64,000 nt of DNA, from NCBI GenBank assembly GCA_033344815.1, contig JAWPMR010000001.1, forward strand, positions 110,136 through 174,135, in the 5' to 3' direction. How positions within the stretch are numbered: position 1 is the stretch's first letter; every line of letters starts with the position of its first letter. This document shows positions 51,364-60,445 of the stretch, in pieces. Made by a program: the position numbers and the translations under genes. The stretch comes from Paracoccaceae bacterium. GTDB lineage: Bacteria; Pseudomonadota; Alphaproteobacteria; Rhodobacterales; Rhodobacteraceae. The notes below the pieces were generated by a model. It had not been told where the DNA came from. It did no database searches and saw only the letters and a list, made by a program, of their open reading frames with translations.

Positions 51364-52542
51364 CGCTTCTTTTTTAAATTCAGTCGCTCGTTCTTTGCGT
51401 CTGCGGTCATAGTAGGCTTCCATCTTTGAAGGTCCGCCGGGTGGTCGACGCCCAGTCTTCTTGTAGCCGTTGCGCGCACTCTCCGGTTTGACGTCAGGCT
51501 TAATTTGGCCCTTCTCCTGCTCTTCTTTGATGTGGGCCAATACAGCGCTTAGACGTTTGTTCTCGGTGATTGCGGCATGTGTGACGCGCTGCTGATGTGG
51601 ACTGAACACTGTGCAGGGTAGGAGGACACCTTTTGCGCGCACCTGGATACGGCCATCTGCAAACTCGTAGGTATCAACATACTTGCCGACCAGGCCACGC
51701 GTCAGATCGTTGACCTCTAGCCGGATGCGTTTGCGGTCATACTTGAGCGTCAAATCCTTTGTGACATAGCGTTTGTCGCGCAGGCAGAAGACTTCGGCGA
51801 GGCGATTCGGTTCGATGCTCAAAGCGCGATACAGATTGTCTGGTTTGGCCGGAGCCTTTGCAAACTTGGCATTATAGCGGTCGACAAAGTCCACCAAAAA
51901 CGCGTTTCCGTCCTCCATGTTCGAAATGCCTGCGATGCGCAGTTCTTTGACCAGTCGGTCTTGCAGTGTCCGGTTTGCCCGTTCGACACGGCCTTTGGCT
52001 TGGGAAGAATTGGCACAGATGATCTCGATGTTCAGTTCCGCTAGAGCGCGCCCAAACTGCGTCATGCCCGTCATGTGCTCGTTGGGTTTTGGAACCCGAA
52101 ACACCGTGTGCCTGTCGCTATAAAATGCGACGGGACGGGCATGCTTTAACAAATAGCTTTCCAAAGCCCCGAAGTAACTGAACGTGCTCTCGGACGTCGC
52201 GAACCGCAGTTCCATCAAGTTGCTGGTCGCATCATCGGCGAAGACGAGCAGGGTGCAGGCAGGGCCACGATCCTCAAACCAACGATGGTCTGAACCGTCG
52301 ATCTGGATCAGCTCGCCGAAGCATTCCCGACGCAAACGCGGTTGCTGGAAAGTGCGCCGCTGTTTGCGCGACAGCCAAAGACCGTCGTCCTGCATCCACT
52401 TGCGAACCGTCTCATGCGAGACCTTGAACCCGTGATGTTCGGCCAGCATCTCAGCCGCATGAGTCGGCCCGAAATCCGCATAGTTCTCTTTGATCAGGCT
52501 CAGAGCGTGAGTGACATTCCTGAATTGCTCACGGGTGACATT
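51355..52542 (-). mobile_element. 5'-truncated ISNCY-like transposase
   Basis: The open frame (no stop from 52542 down to 51355; first ATG at 52449) matches transposases of the ISNCY type common in roseobacters: LIKENYADFGPTHAAEMLAE, DGLWLSRKQRRTFQQPRLRR, then the DDE core (IQIDGSDHRWFEDRG, LLVFADDATSNLMELRF, NSSQAKGRVERANRTLQDRL). The N-terminal helix-turn-helix domain, about 55-70 residues in relatives, is missing and there is no normal start. The C-terminal tail (RRPPGGPSKMEAYYDRRRKE) is intact. The element is therefore a fragment; its cut end faces the pca operon. Confidence 0.8.
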
Positions 52543-52751
52543 TTAGCTTTGCGAGTACACAAACACTCCATTCATAATCAGTATTATGTAACCAGTCTGA
52601 TATGCAGAATGTGTATGGACACTCTTTAGAAGAATTCTTTTAAAGCGCGCCGATTTAAGGAAGATCACTCACGACAGTTTGCGGGTTTCCTCAGGCGCAT
52701 ATTATGACGTATGTTTTTGACGGAACAACGAAGTGAATGCGGAGAGCGAGC

Positions 52752-53132
52752 ATGACTGACCGTCATACAACAGGCGAAAAAATGCGCCGCATGGTTTTGG
52801 GCGATGCACATGTGGATCGCGCTGACTCCGCGAAGGATGAATTCGATGCACCGTTCCAATCGATGATCACAGAGAGCGCATGGGGAACCGTCTGGGCCTC
52901 AGATGGCATCAGCTTGCGCGAACGATCCATGCTTACGCTTGCATTGCTTGCGGCCACGGGCAACTTTGAAGAAATTCCAATGCATATCCGGGCCACAGCA
53001 AACACCGGCGCCGACAAGACCGATGTTATGGAAGTGTTCCAGCACGTTGCGATTTATGCTGGGGTGCCGCGCGCAAACCATGCGATCAAACTCGCAAAAG
53101 CCACGTTCCAAGAAATGGAAAGCAAGTCATGA
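52752..53132 (+). CDS. pcaC: 4-carboxymuconolactone decarboxylase
   Basis: PcaC decarboxylates gamma-carboxymuconolactone in the protocatechuate branch of the beta-ketoadipate pathway. From ATG 52752 (GGAG upstream) it has 126 residues. [20 protein letters not shown], the aromatic-rich [20 protein letters not shown] and [20 protein letters not shown] fit the family, as does the C-terminal [20 protein letters not shown]. It is the first gene of the operon, and its stop overlaps the pcaH start by four bases. Confidence 0.94.
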   Translation: MTDRHTTGEKMRRMVLGDAHVDRADSAKDEFDAPFQSMITESAWGTVWASDGISLRERSMLTLALLAATGNFEEIPMHIRATANTGADKTDVMEVFQHVAIYAGVPRANHAIKLAKATFQEMESKS

Positions 53133-53863
53133 AAGATCGGCCTGAAGGCGGTTTTATTGCGCGTGACTGGTCGCGCCAACCGCCGGCCATCACGCCAAGC
53201 TATAGAACAAGCATCACGCGAGGACCTGAGCGCGCCAAGATTTCCTATCCGAGCACGCAAAGCGAAGAAACTGGCCCCGTTTTCGGTCATAACCTGCTGG
53301 GACCACTGGATAATGATCTGATCCGAAATTTCGCAACTGGCGACGCATCGGCAATTGGTCCGCGCATTGTCGTGCATGGTCGGCTTCGGGATGAAACCGG
53401 CCGAGGCGTAGCAGGAGCGCTGATCGAAGTATGGCAGGCCAATGCAGGCGGTCGCTATCGACACAAGAAGGAAGGCTATATCGCCCCTTTGGATCCCAAT
53501 TTTGGCGGCTGTGGTCGGATGATCACCGATGAAACGGGGGCTTATCGCTTCAGAACCGTGAAGCCGGGCCCCTACCCCTGGCCAAATGGTGTCAATGACT
53601 GGCGTCCCGCTCATATCCATTTTTCTGTCTTCGGTCACAGTTTTGCGCAACGGCTGATCACCCAGATGTATTTTGAAGGGGACCCGTTGATCTGGCGTTG
53701 TCCGATCGTTGCGGCCATCCCCAGGCGGGAGGCCATTGAGGGTCTGATCGCACCCTTGGATATGAACAATACGATACCGATGGACGCTTGTGCGTACCGT
53801 TTCGATATAATCCTACGCGGACGCCGCGCCAGCCATTTTGAAAACCGACCCGAGGGGATGTGA
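53129..53863 (+). CDS. pcaH: Protocatechuate 3,4-dioxygenase beta subunit
   Basis: PcaH carries the catalytic iron(III) of the enzyme that opens the ring of protocatechuate between its hydroxyl groups. The 244-residue protein has the intradiol dioxygenase core: [20 protein letters not shown], then [20 protein letters not shown] and [20 protein letters not shown]. The tyrosine and histidine iron ligands sit in the last two segments. The N-terminal part ([15 protein letters not shown]) is typical of the beta subunit. It overlaps pcaC (ATGA) and pcaG (TGATG). Confidence 0.96.
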   Translation: MKDRPEGGFIARDWSRQPPAITPSYRTSITRGPERAKISYPSTQSEETGPVFGHNLLGPLDNDLIRNFATGDASAIGPRIVVHGRLRDETGRGVAGALIEVWQANAGGRYRHKKEGYIAPLDPNFGGCGRMITDETGAYRFRTVKPGPYPWPNGVNDWRPAHIHFSVFGHSFAQRLITQMYFEGDPLIWRCPIVAAIPRREAIEGLIAPLDMNNTIPMDACAYRFDIILRGRRASHFENRPEGM

Positions 53864-54462
53864 TGGAAAAACTATGCGAGACTGCATCGCAAACTGCCGG
53901 ACCCTATGTTCACATCGGGTGTGTGCCAAATTTCAGCGGTATTTCAGATGTTTACGCTCAAGACTTGGGCTCAATCATGATCACCGACAAAACGCCCGGC
54001 GACCGGATCACCATAGCTGGCAAGATTTTCGATGGGGTGAGCAGCGTGGTCAAAGACGCCATGGTAGAGATATGGCAGGCTGACTCCAAGGGGATTTACC
54101 CTGCCCCGGGTTCTTCCAGCACACCAGATCAGGGATTTACCGGCTGGGGCCGTCGGGCGGTCGATCCCGAGTCAGGCGAATGGCGTTTCGATACGATCAA
54201 ACCGGGCCGCGTCGCGCATGGGAACGGATTTATGGCGCCTCATATCACGATGTGGATTGTGGCGCGTGGCATCAATATCGGCCTTCACACAAGGTTATAC
54301 TTTCCAGAAGAAGCTGTTGCGCATGCAACAGACCCGGTTCTGGCAAGAATTGAGCACAAGGACCGCGTACAAACCTTAATTGCTTTGCCTAAAGCCAGTG
54401 GTTCCTATAGGTTTAATATCCACCTGCAAGGGCCTAAAGAAACGGTATTTTTTGATGTCTGA
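53863..54462 (+). CDS. pcaG: Protocatechuate 3,4-dioxygenase alpha subunit
   Basis: PcaG is the non-iron partner of PcaH and shapes the active site. The 199-residue product starts at ATG 53863, inside the pcaH stop; a GTG three bases earlier is also possible. SQTAGPYVHIG, DAMVEIWQADSKGIYPAPGS, GWGRRAVDPESGEWRFDTIK and HITMWIVARGINIGLHTRLY follow the alpha-subunit pattern, without the full iron-ligand set. The stop overlaps the following BKACE gene by eight bases. Confidence 0.95.
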   Translation: MEKLCETASQTAGPYVHIGCVPNFSGISDVYAQDLGSIMITDKTPGDRITIAGKIFDGVSSVVKDAMVEIWQADSKGIYPAPGSSSTPDQGFTGWGRRAVDPESGEWRFDTIKPGRVAHGNGFMAPHITMWIVARGINIGLHTRLYFPEEAVAHATDPVLARIEHKDRVQTLIALPKASGSYRFNIHLQGPKETVFFDV

Positions 54463-55288
54463 TCCTTGTATCTTATGCGTCGCGATTACGGGCAGTGTGC
54501 CGACAAAAGCCGCTAATCCTGCCGTGCCCATCAGTGTGTCCGAGCAGATCGAAAGCACACAGGAAGCCTTTGAAGCGGGCGCATCGATTTGTCACGCTCA
54601 CGTTCGCAATGCCGATCAGACACCTTCCTCTGAACCGGATAAGTTTGCGGCGCTGAAAGAAGGTTTGGAAAAATACTGTCCGGGGATGATCATCCAGTTC
54701 TCGACAGGCGGGAGATCTGGTGCGGGTGCTGCGCGCGGGGGTATGTTACCGCTGCGCCCCGATATGGCCTCTCTTTCTGTGGGGTCGAACAATTTCCCGA
54801 CGCGGGTCTATGAAAATCCCCCAGACCTTGTGGAATGGCTTTCTGGCGAAATGCGCGCCCATGAAGTTACACCAGAAATCGAGGCTTTTGATCTGTCGCA
54901 TATATTGCACGCCATCAAAATGCATGAAGCGGGAAAACTGCATGGTCGACTTTATGTACAGTTTGTCATGGGTGTGAAAAACGCGATGCCTGCTGACAAG
55001 GAAGTTTTTGACTTCTACGTTCAAACGGTCAAATCGCGGGCGCCCGATGCGGCCTGGTGTGCTGCGGGTATCGGCGCGGCGCAGATTAAAGTGAACGAAT
55101 GGGCGATTGCCGCAGGTGGGCACACACGGGCTGGTCTGGAGGATAACGTGCGCTTGGATCGCGACAGGCTTGCGCCGTCAAACGCGGCCTTGATCAGGCG
55201 CGCCGCCGATCTGTGTGAAAAATACGAACGCCCGGTGGCGACATGGCAACAGGCGCGCGATATTCTGCGACTACGGCCCGCGGTCTGA
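54455..55288 (+). CDS. Beta-keto acid cleavage enzyme (BKACE, DUF849 family)
   Basis: BKACE enzymes use a zinc site to split a beta-keto acid with acetyl-CoA, giving acetoacetate and a CoA ester. The 277-residue protein from ATG 54455 has TGSVPTKAANPAVPISVSEQ, the zinc-binding histidines in GASICHAHVRN, a QFSTGGRSG loop and the C-terminal AGLEDN with the glutamate ligand. Its eight-base overlap with pcaG places it in the protocatechuate operon, so beta-ketoadipate is the natural guess for its substrate. The products would then be succinyl-CoA and acetoacetate, bypassing the usual CoA transferase and thiolase. That assignment is inference. Confidence 0.88.
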   Translation: MSDPCILCVAITGSVPTKAANPAVPISVSEQIESTQEAFEAGASICHAHVRNADQTPSSEPDKFAALKEGLEKYCPGMIIQFSTGGRSGAGAARGGMLPLRPDMASLSVGSNNFPTRVYENPPDLVEWLSGEMRAHEVTPEIEAFDLSHILHAIKMHEAGKLHGRLYVQFVMGVKNAMPADKEVFDFYVQTVKSRAPDAAWCAAGIGAAQIKVNEWAIAAGGHTRAGLEDNVRLDRDRLAPSNAALIRRAADLCEKYERPVATWQQARDILRLRPAV

Positions 55289-55293
55289 ATCCC

Positions 55294-55983
55294 CTACCCC
55301 AATGCGTATCCCGCACCGCGCACCGTGCGCAGCGGATCAGAGCCCCCGAATTGCGTCAGCGCCTTGCGCAAGCGACCGATGTGAACATCCACCGTGCGCG
55401 TGTCGACATAAATGTCGCGGCCCCAGACCCGATCCAGCAGCTGTTCACGCGAGAACACGCGCCCGGGTTTTTCCATAAAGGTCGACAGGAGCCGAAACTC
55501 CGTCGGTCCGAGTTTCAGCTCACTATTGCCCCGGTTCACCCGGTGCGTAATGGAGTCCAGAAGAATATCCTCATACTCCAGACGTTCACCAGACGCCGCG
55601 GGGCGCACCCGGCGCAATTGGCTGCGCACCCGCGCCATCAATTCGATCACGGAATAGGGCTTGATCACATAGTCATCCGCGCCAGTCTCCAGGCCGCGCA
55701 CCCGATCCACTTCTTCAGAACGGGCTGAGAGCATGATGATCGGGATGCTTCGCGTTTCAGATTTTATTTTCAGGCGGCGGCACACTTCGATGCCAGACAG
55801 ATTGGGCATCATCCAGTCCAAAACGATCACGTCGGGGGCCGTTTCGTCCACCAGCATCAAAGCCTCTTCGCCGTTCTCTGCGCGGCTTACGGCAAAGCCT
55901 TCTGCTTCAAGGTTGTAGGCCAGAACCTCGCGCTGTGCAGGCTCATCTTCAACGACCAAAACCCGGGGTTGATCGGCGGACAT
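55294..55983 (-). CDS. phoB: Phosphate regulon response regulator
   Basis: PhoB activates phosphate-starvation genes by binding Pho boxes. The 229-residue protein has a receiver domain (RVLVVEDEPAQREVLAYNLE, phospho-Asp in DVIVLDWMMPNLSGIEVCRR, Lys in DDYVIKPYSVIELMARVRSQ) and a winged-helix DNA-binding domain (LGPTEFRLLSTFMEKPGRVF, VDVHIGRLRKAL). It is the last gene of the pst operon, five bases from the convergent BKACE gene and five bases after phoU. Confidence 0.96.
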   Translation of the reverse strand: MSADQPRVLVVEDEPAQREVLAYNLEAEGFAVSRAENGEEALMLVDETAPDVIVLDWMMPNLSGIEVCRRLKIKSETRSIPIIMLSARSEEVDRVRGLETGADDYVIKPYSVIELMARVRSQLRRVRPAASGERLEYEDILLDSITHRVNRGNSELKLGPTEFRLLSTFMEKPGRVFSREQLLDRVWGRDIYVDTRTVDVHIGRLRKALTQFGGSDPLRTVRGAGYALG

Positions 55984-55988
55984 GTGGC

Positions 55989-56696
55989 TTATCCTTCCAC
56001 TACCAATGATGTTTTATCCGCCTTGGGGCGGGAGTCTTCGGGATGCTCGCCAGTCACCAGATAGACCACCTGCTCTGCAATAGAAGTGACGTGATCCCCC
56101 ATACGCTCGATGTTCTTGGCGATGAAATGTAGATGCATACAGGCTGTAATATTGCGCGGATCTTCCATCATGAAGGTCAGAAACTCGCGAAACAATGCGT
56201 TATACATCTGATCCACGTCCCGGTCGTGATTGATCACGTCCATGGCCAGTTCCGCATCGCGCTGAATATAGGCATCCAGCGCATCCTTGAGCATGCTCTC
56301 AACCTCCCGGGCCATCCGACGCAGCGCGCCCGTGCTGTCATCCACCGGTGCCATCTGAGACAAGACGCCGGTGCGTTTGGCCATGTTCTTCGCGTAATCG
56401 CCAATCCGCTCGAGGTTGGCGCTGATTTTGATCACTGACAAGACCAGCCGTAAATCCCGCGCCGTGGGCGCGCGCAGTGCAATCACGCGCGCGGCTTCCT
56501 CATTGATCATTTCTTCAAGATCATCAATGACGCGGTCGGCTTTGCGCACCTTTTCCGCCAATTCCTCATCGCGGGTGTCCAGCGACAATGATCCGTTGCG
56601 AATGGAGTCTTCAACCAGCCCGCCCATTTTCATGATCTGCGCTTGAATGGCTTCGAGGTCGCGGTCAAACGCGGAGGCAATATGTTGATCTTGCAT
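55989..56696 (-). CDS. phoU: Phosphate transport system regulator PhoU
   Basis: PhoU links the PstSCAB transporter to the PhoR kinase and keeps the system off when phosphate is plentiful. From ATG 56696 it has 235 residues in two repeated three-helix bundles. Metal-cluster motifs are recognisable: NLERIGDYAKNMAKR in the first repeat and KNIERMGDHVTSIAEQVVYL in the second. It lies between pstB and phoB. The longer open frame upstream overlaps pstB and was rejected. Confidence 0.95.
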   Translation of the reverse strand: MQDQHIASAFDRDLEAIQAQIMKMGGLVEDSIRNGSLSLDTRDEELAEKVRKADRVIDDLEEMINEEAARVIALRAPTARDLRLVLSVIKISANLERIGDYAKNMAKRTGVLSQMAPVDDSTGALRRMAREVESMLKDALDAYIQRDAELAMDVINHDRDVDQMYNALFREFLTFMMEDPRNITACMHLHFIAKNIERMGDHVTSIAEQVVYLVTGEHPEDSRPKADKTSLVVEG

Positions 56697-56700
56697 GATT

Positions 56701-57498
56701 TTATCCAATTCGACCGGTGATGTAGCTTTCCGTGCGGGGATCTTCGGGGTTGGTAAAGATCGTGCCCGTTTCACCATATTCCACAAGATTGCCAAGATGA
56801 AAGAACGCCGTCTTTTGACTGACACGCGCTGCCTGTTGCATCGAGTGGGTCACGATCACGACGGAGTAATTCTGCCGCAATTCGTCGATCAACTCCTCCA
56901 CCTGAGCCGTGGCAATCGGATCCAGTGCCGAGCAGGGTTCATCCATCAACAACACTTCAGGCTCTGTGGCAACTGCACGCGCAATGCAAAGACGCTGTTG
57001 CTGGCCTCCGGACAGGCCGGTGCCGGGTGCGGTCAGGCGGTCCTTGACCTCGTTCCAGATCGCGGCGCGGCGCAAAGCGCGCTCCACAATATCATCCAGA
57101 TCTGCCTTGTTTTGCGACAACCCATGAATGCGCGGCCCGTAGGCCACATTGTCATAGATGGACTTTGGAAAGGGGTTGGGTTTTTGAAACACCATTCCGA
57201 CCTTGGCGCGCAGTTGTACTGGATCGACCTTTTTATCATAGATGTCTTCGCCGTCGATATGGATGTCCCCCTCGACGCGGCACGCATCAATTGTGTCGTT
57301 CATCCTGTTGAAACAACGCAGAAAAGTGGATTTTCCGCATCCGGATGGCCCAATGAATGCAGTCACGGTCTTGTCTTGGATATCAACATCCACATCCTTG
57401 ATGGCGTGGTTATCGCCATAATACACCTGAACGCCCTTGGCGGCGATTTTAATGGCGTTGATGTCCACGTCTCTCTCCAGTATTCTCATATCGTTCAT
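56701..57498 (-). CDS. pstB: Phosphate ABC transporter ATP-binding protein
   Basis: PstB powers high-affinity phosphate import. The 265-residue protein contains Walker A ([19 protein letters not shown]), the Q-loop segment [20 protein letters not shown], the signature [14 protein letters not shown], Walker B ([13 protein letters not shown]) and the switch histidine ([10 protein letters not shown]). The C-terminus ends [12 protein letters not shown], typical of PstB. It is 12 bases after pstA and four before phoU. Confidence 0.97.
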   Translation of the reverse strand: MNDMRILERDVDINAIKIAAKGVQVYYGDNHAIKDVDVDIQDKTVTAFIGPSGCGKSTFLRCFNRMNDTIDACRVEGDIHIDGEDIYDKKVDPVQLRAKVGMVFQKPNPFPKSIYDNVAYGPRIHGLSQNKADLDDIVERALRRAAIWNEVKDRLTAPGTGLSGGQQQRLCIARAVATEPEVLLMDEPCSALDPIATAQVEELIDELRQNYSVVIVTHSMQQAARVSQKTAFFHLGNLVEYGETGTIFTNPEDPRTESYITGRIG

Positions 57499-57510
57499 GG
57501 CAATCTCTCC

Positions 57511-58869
57511 TTACCACCGGCGCTCAAAACGGCGACGCAGGATTACGGCGATGGTGTTCATGGTGATCAGGAACGCCAACAGGATGATGATACCGCCCCA
57601 GGCGCGTTCGTAATAGGCAGGATCAGCACGTTTCGCCCACTCATAGATTTGCGCGGGCATAGCGGAGTTTGGATCCAGCAGACCGCTTGCAATCCCGTCA
57701 GGCGCGTTTGACGCGATGTAACCGACCATGCCGATCAACAACAGCGGAGCTGTTTCGCCCAAAGCCTGAGCCAGCCCGATGATGGTCCCGGTCAGAATAC
57801 CCGGCGCGGCAAGCGGCAGCACATGGTGAAACACTGATTGCATCTTGGATGCGCCAACCCCTAGCGCTGCATCCCGGATCGAAGGCGGAACGGCTTTGAG
57901 CGAGGCACGCGTCGAGATGATAATTGTTGGCAGGGTCATCAGTGTCAGGACCAGCCCGCCCACCAGCGGCGCGGATTGCGGCAAATGCATGAACTGGATG
58001 AACACGGCGAGACCCAGAATACCGAAGACAATGGATGGCACAGCTGCAAGGTTCGCGATATTGACCTCGATCAGATCAGTTATGCGGTTCTTGGGCGCAA
58101 ACTCTTCGAGATAGATCGAAGCGGCGACACCAATCGGCAAGGCCAAAACCAGCACCACGATCATCATGAACAGGGATCCGATCATCGAGACGCCCAGACC
58201 GGCAGCCTCTGCGCGGCTCTCTGAAGCGTCTGAACCTGTGATGAAGTCGATATTGAATGTCTTTTTGATCACGCCCAAAGGCTGCAAGGCATCCACAAGA
58301 TCGAGATGCTCTGCGTCTATGTTCTTGTCACGCGACACATCCTCGCGCTTCACGCGATCCTTGAGATACCCATCAACGCGGCTCGACGCCAGGATACGGA
58401 ACTCGACCGTTTCGCCAATCAGATCAGGGTTTGCCAGAACAACATCGCGCACCTGAGCGGCGGCAGAGGCTGAAATCATCGCTTTCATGTCGCGCGGCTT
58501 TACCAGCGGTGTTTCGATCCCGGCTTCCTGCACCTGGGTCAGAACCGCAGCCTGAATAAGAGGCGCATATCCGAAGGTTGACACCTTTGCGAGGTCCGCA
58601 GGATCGCGGTTCCCATTTTTGTCAAGCTTGGCTGGATCAAGGTAGATGGCAGTGTTGATGAAAGTCTGCTGAAACGCACCGGCACCGCTGTAGACAATCG
58701 AGACCAGAAGCACGATCAGGAACAAAATTCCAGTGGCAATGGCAGCGACCCCGTACATGCGGAACCGTCGTTCGGCCGATTGTCGTTTTTGTGTGCGCGC
58801 ATCAGGTAAGGTCAGAGAGACTTTGTGACGTTGCGCGGGAATGTCGTCCGGCATATTTGCTTCGGTCAT
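57511..58869 (-). CDS. pstA: Phosphate ABC transporter permease PstA
   Basis: PstA is one of the two membrane subunits of the phosphate importer. It has 452 residues, much longer than the 296 of E. coli. The extra part is an extracytoplasmic region between the first helix (about 37-62) and the permease domain (from about 225); it fits the DUF3333 domain known in alphaproteobacterial PstA. The permease half carries AALGVGASKMQSVFHHVLPL, the coupling loop, and ends in MNTIAVILRRRFERRW. The start overlaps the pstC stop by four bases. Confidence 0.94.
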   Translation of the reverse strand: MTEANMPDDIPAQRHKVSLTLPDARTQKRQSAERRFRMYGVAAIATGILFLIVLLVSIVYSGAGAFQQTFINTAIYLDPAKLDKNGNRDPADLAKVSTFGYAPLIQAAVLTQVQEAGIETPLVKPRDMKAMISASAAAQVRDVVLANPDLIGETVEFRILASSRVDGYLKDRVKREDVSRDKNIDAEHLDLVDALQPLGVIKKTFNIDFITGSDASESRAEAAGLGVSMIGSLFMMIVVLVLALPIGVAASIYLEEFAPKNRITDLIEVNIANLAAVPSIVFGILGLAVFIQFMHLPQSAPLVGGLVLTLMTLPTIIISTRASLKAVPPSIRDAALGVGASKMQSVFHHVLPLAAPGILTGTIIGLAQALGETAPLLLIGMVGYIASNAPDGIASGLLDPNSAMPAQIYEWAKRADPAYYERAWGGIIILLAFLITMNTIAVILRRRFERRW

Positions 58870-60338
58870 TCGTACTGCTCCCTGTATTTGCGCACGATGT
58901 AAAGGGCGAAGACGTTCAGCCCGAGGGTCAGAACGAAGAGGGAAATACCCAAGGCAAACGCTACAAGCGCTTCGGGAGAGGCAAAATCACTGTCCCCGGT
59001 CAGTTGGGACACGATTTTGGCCGTGACCGTGGTCATCGCCTCGAAAGGATTGAGCGAGAGGCGCGCTGCGGCCCCTGCCCCCAACACCACGATCATGGTT
59101 TCGCCGATGGCCCGGCTGGCTGCCAGCAATACGGCTCCGACAATCCCGGGCAAAGCGGCAGGCAATACCACCTGTTTGATGGTTTCGGAGCGCGTCGCGC
59201 CAAGCCCGTAGGCGCCGTCGCGCAGCGATTGTGGCACCGCATTGATGATATCGTCGGACAGAGAGCTGACAAAGGGGATCAGCATGATGCCCATCGCAAT
59301 GCCCGCTGTCATGACCGAACGACCGCCGCCCATCCAGCCCAAACCGTTATCACCAAAAACGCCAACCAGCAGCGGTCCGATGGTCAGCAAAGCAAACAAG
59401 CCGTAGACAATGGTGGGAATGCCCGCGAGAATTTCCAGCAGAGGTTTGGCAATACCGCGCACGCGGGGCGAGGCATATTCAGAAAGGTATACGGCGGCGA
59501 ACAGACCGATCGGTACAGCCACCAGAAGCGCTATAACGGAAATATAGATCGTGCCCCAGAGCAAGGGCAGGATGCCAAGACTGGAGGCCCCGCCCCGGCC
59601 GGAAAAGCTGGGCGCCCATTCCAGCAGCGTGAAAAAATCAGCCGCCGGGTACAGTTTGAAGAACTCCACCGTGTTGAAGATCAGCGACAGGATGATGCCA
59701 ATTGTCGTCAGGATCGCCACGGAGGCAGCGGCAATCAAAATCGCCATGATCCCATGCTCCACCACGTTGCGTGCGCGGAACGCGCGATCACTTTGCACTA
59801 CACCCCAGGCGGCGCCGGCAAGCGCCAGTATCAGCACCACAACTGTCATGAAGAGGCTCGCCTGCGTGCTCATCTCGCGATAAGCCAATGCGGCGCGCAG
59901 TACGGGTTGGGTGATTTGACTGGTTACGACCTGGCCCGCATCTTTCAGGCGTTGCGTTATGTCGGTCAGATCTACGCCCGTATTGTTTGCAGTTTCCTCA
60001 TCGAGCACCCCTGCCGCGATCGCATTGTCCAAGCCACTCGCTGTGCGACGCACTTCGGACATCACAAGACCGCGGTTGGAGTCATCAGACACTTCGCTGC
60101 TCGGAATCATTTGTATGATTTGGCTGTCGATGACGATGGGTTGTGCCAGAAGCCAAATGAACATCACGCCGAAGGCCGGGACAATTGATTTCATCAAAGC
60201 ATTCGAACCGTAGTAAGCTGGCAATGAATGCAGGTTTCGGCTGTTACCTTCCGCGCTCTGGAGCGCGCGGCGGCGGCCAAGTACAAAACCGCTGGCTGCG
60301 ACGACAAGAATAAAAAAGCTTAGCCAGAGTACAGGCAT
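58866..60338 (-). CDS. pstC: Phosphate ABC transporter permease PstC
   Basis: PstC is the second membrane subunit. It has 490 residues, again longer than the E. coli protein (319), with an extended N-terminal part. That part contains a helix at the start (VLWLSFFILVVAASGFVLGR), a second near residues 50-70 and a soluble region (to about 155). The permease core includes GTIYISVIALLVAVPIGLFA, LLEILAGIPTIVYGLFALLT and the coupling loop GAYGLGATRSETIKQVVLPA. It is preceded by pstS after a 107-base gap. Confidence 0.94.
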   Translation of the reverse strand: MPVLWLSFFILVVAASGFVLGRRRALQSAEGNSRNLHSLPAYYGSNALMKSIVPAFGVMFIWLLAQPIVIDSQIIQMIPSSEVSDDSNRGLVMSEVRRTASGLDNAIAAGVLDEETANNTGVDLTDITQRLKDAGQVVTSQITQPVLRAALAYREMSTQASLFMTVVVLILALAGAAWGVVQSDRAFRARNVVEHGIMAILIAAASVAILTTIGIILSLIFNTVEFFKLYPAADFFTLLEWAPSFSGRGGASSLGILPLLWGTIYISVIALLVAVPIGLFAAVYLSEYASPRVRGIAKPLLEILAGIPTIVYGLFALLTIGPLLVGVFGDNGLGWMGGGRSVMTAGIAMGIMLIPFVSSLSDDIINAVPQSLRDGAYGLGATRSETIKQVVLPAALPGIVGAVLLAASRAIGETMIVVLGAGAAARLSLNPFEAMTTVTAKIVSQLTGDSDFASPEALVAFALGISLFVLTLGLNVFALYIVRKYREQYE

Positions 60339-60445
60339 GTGCCCCCCAAACCCGTTTTGTCTATGGGTCTAAATCACCCGGGTGGTATGAGCAGCGCGCG
60401 CGGCACTGCTCATTTCATGGTCATTATTTCCGAAAGGGAATAGGA

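Noticed and set aside
56695-57711. A 338-codon plus-strand frame opposite pstB
   Set aside because: It is a shadow of pstB; there is no ribosome site and no family pattern.
58791-60188. A 465-codon plus-strand frame opposite pstA and pstC
   Set aside because: The translation is rich in His, Arg and Gln with no family pattern, and both pst genes are certain on the other strand.
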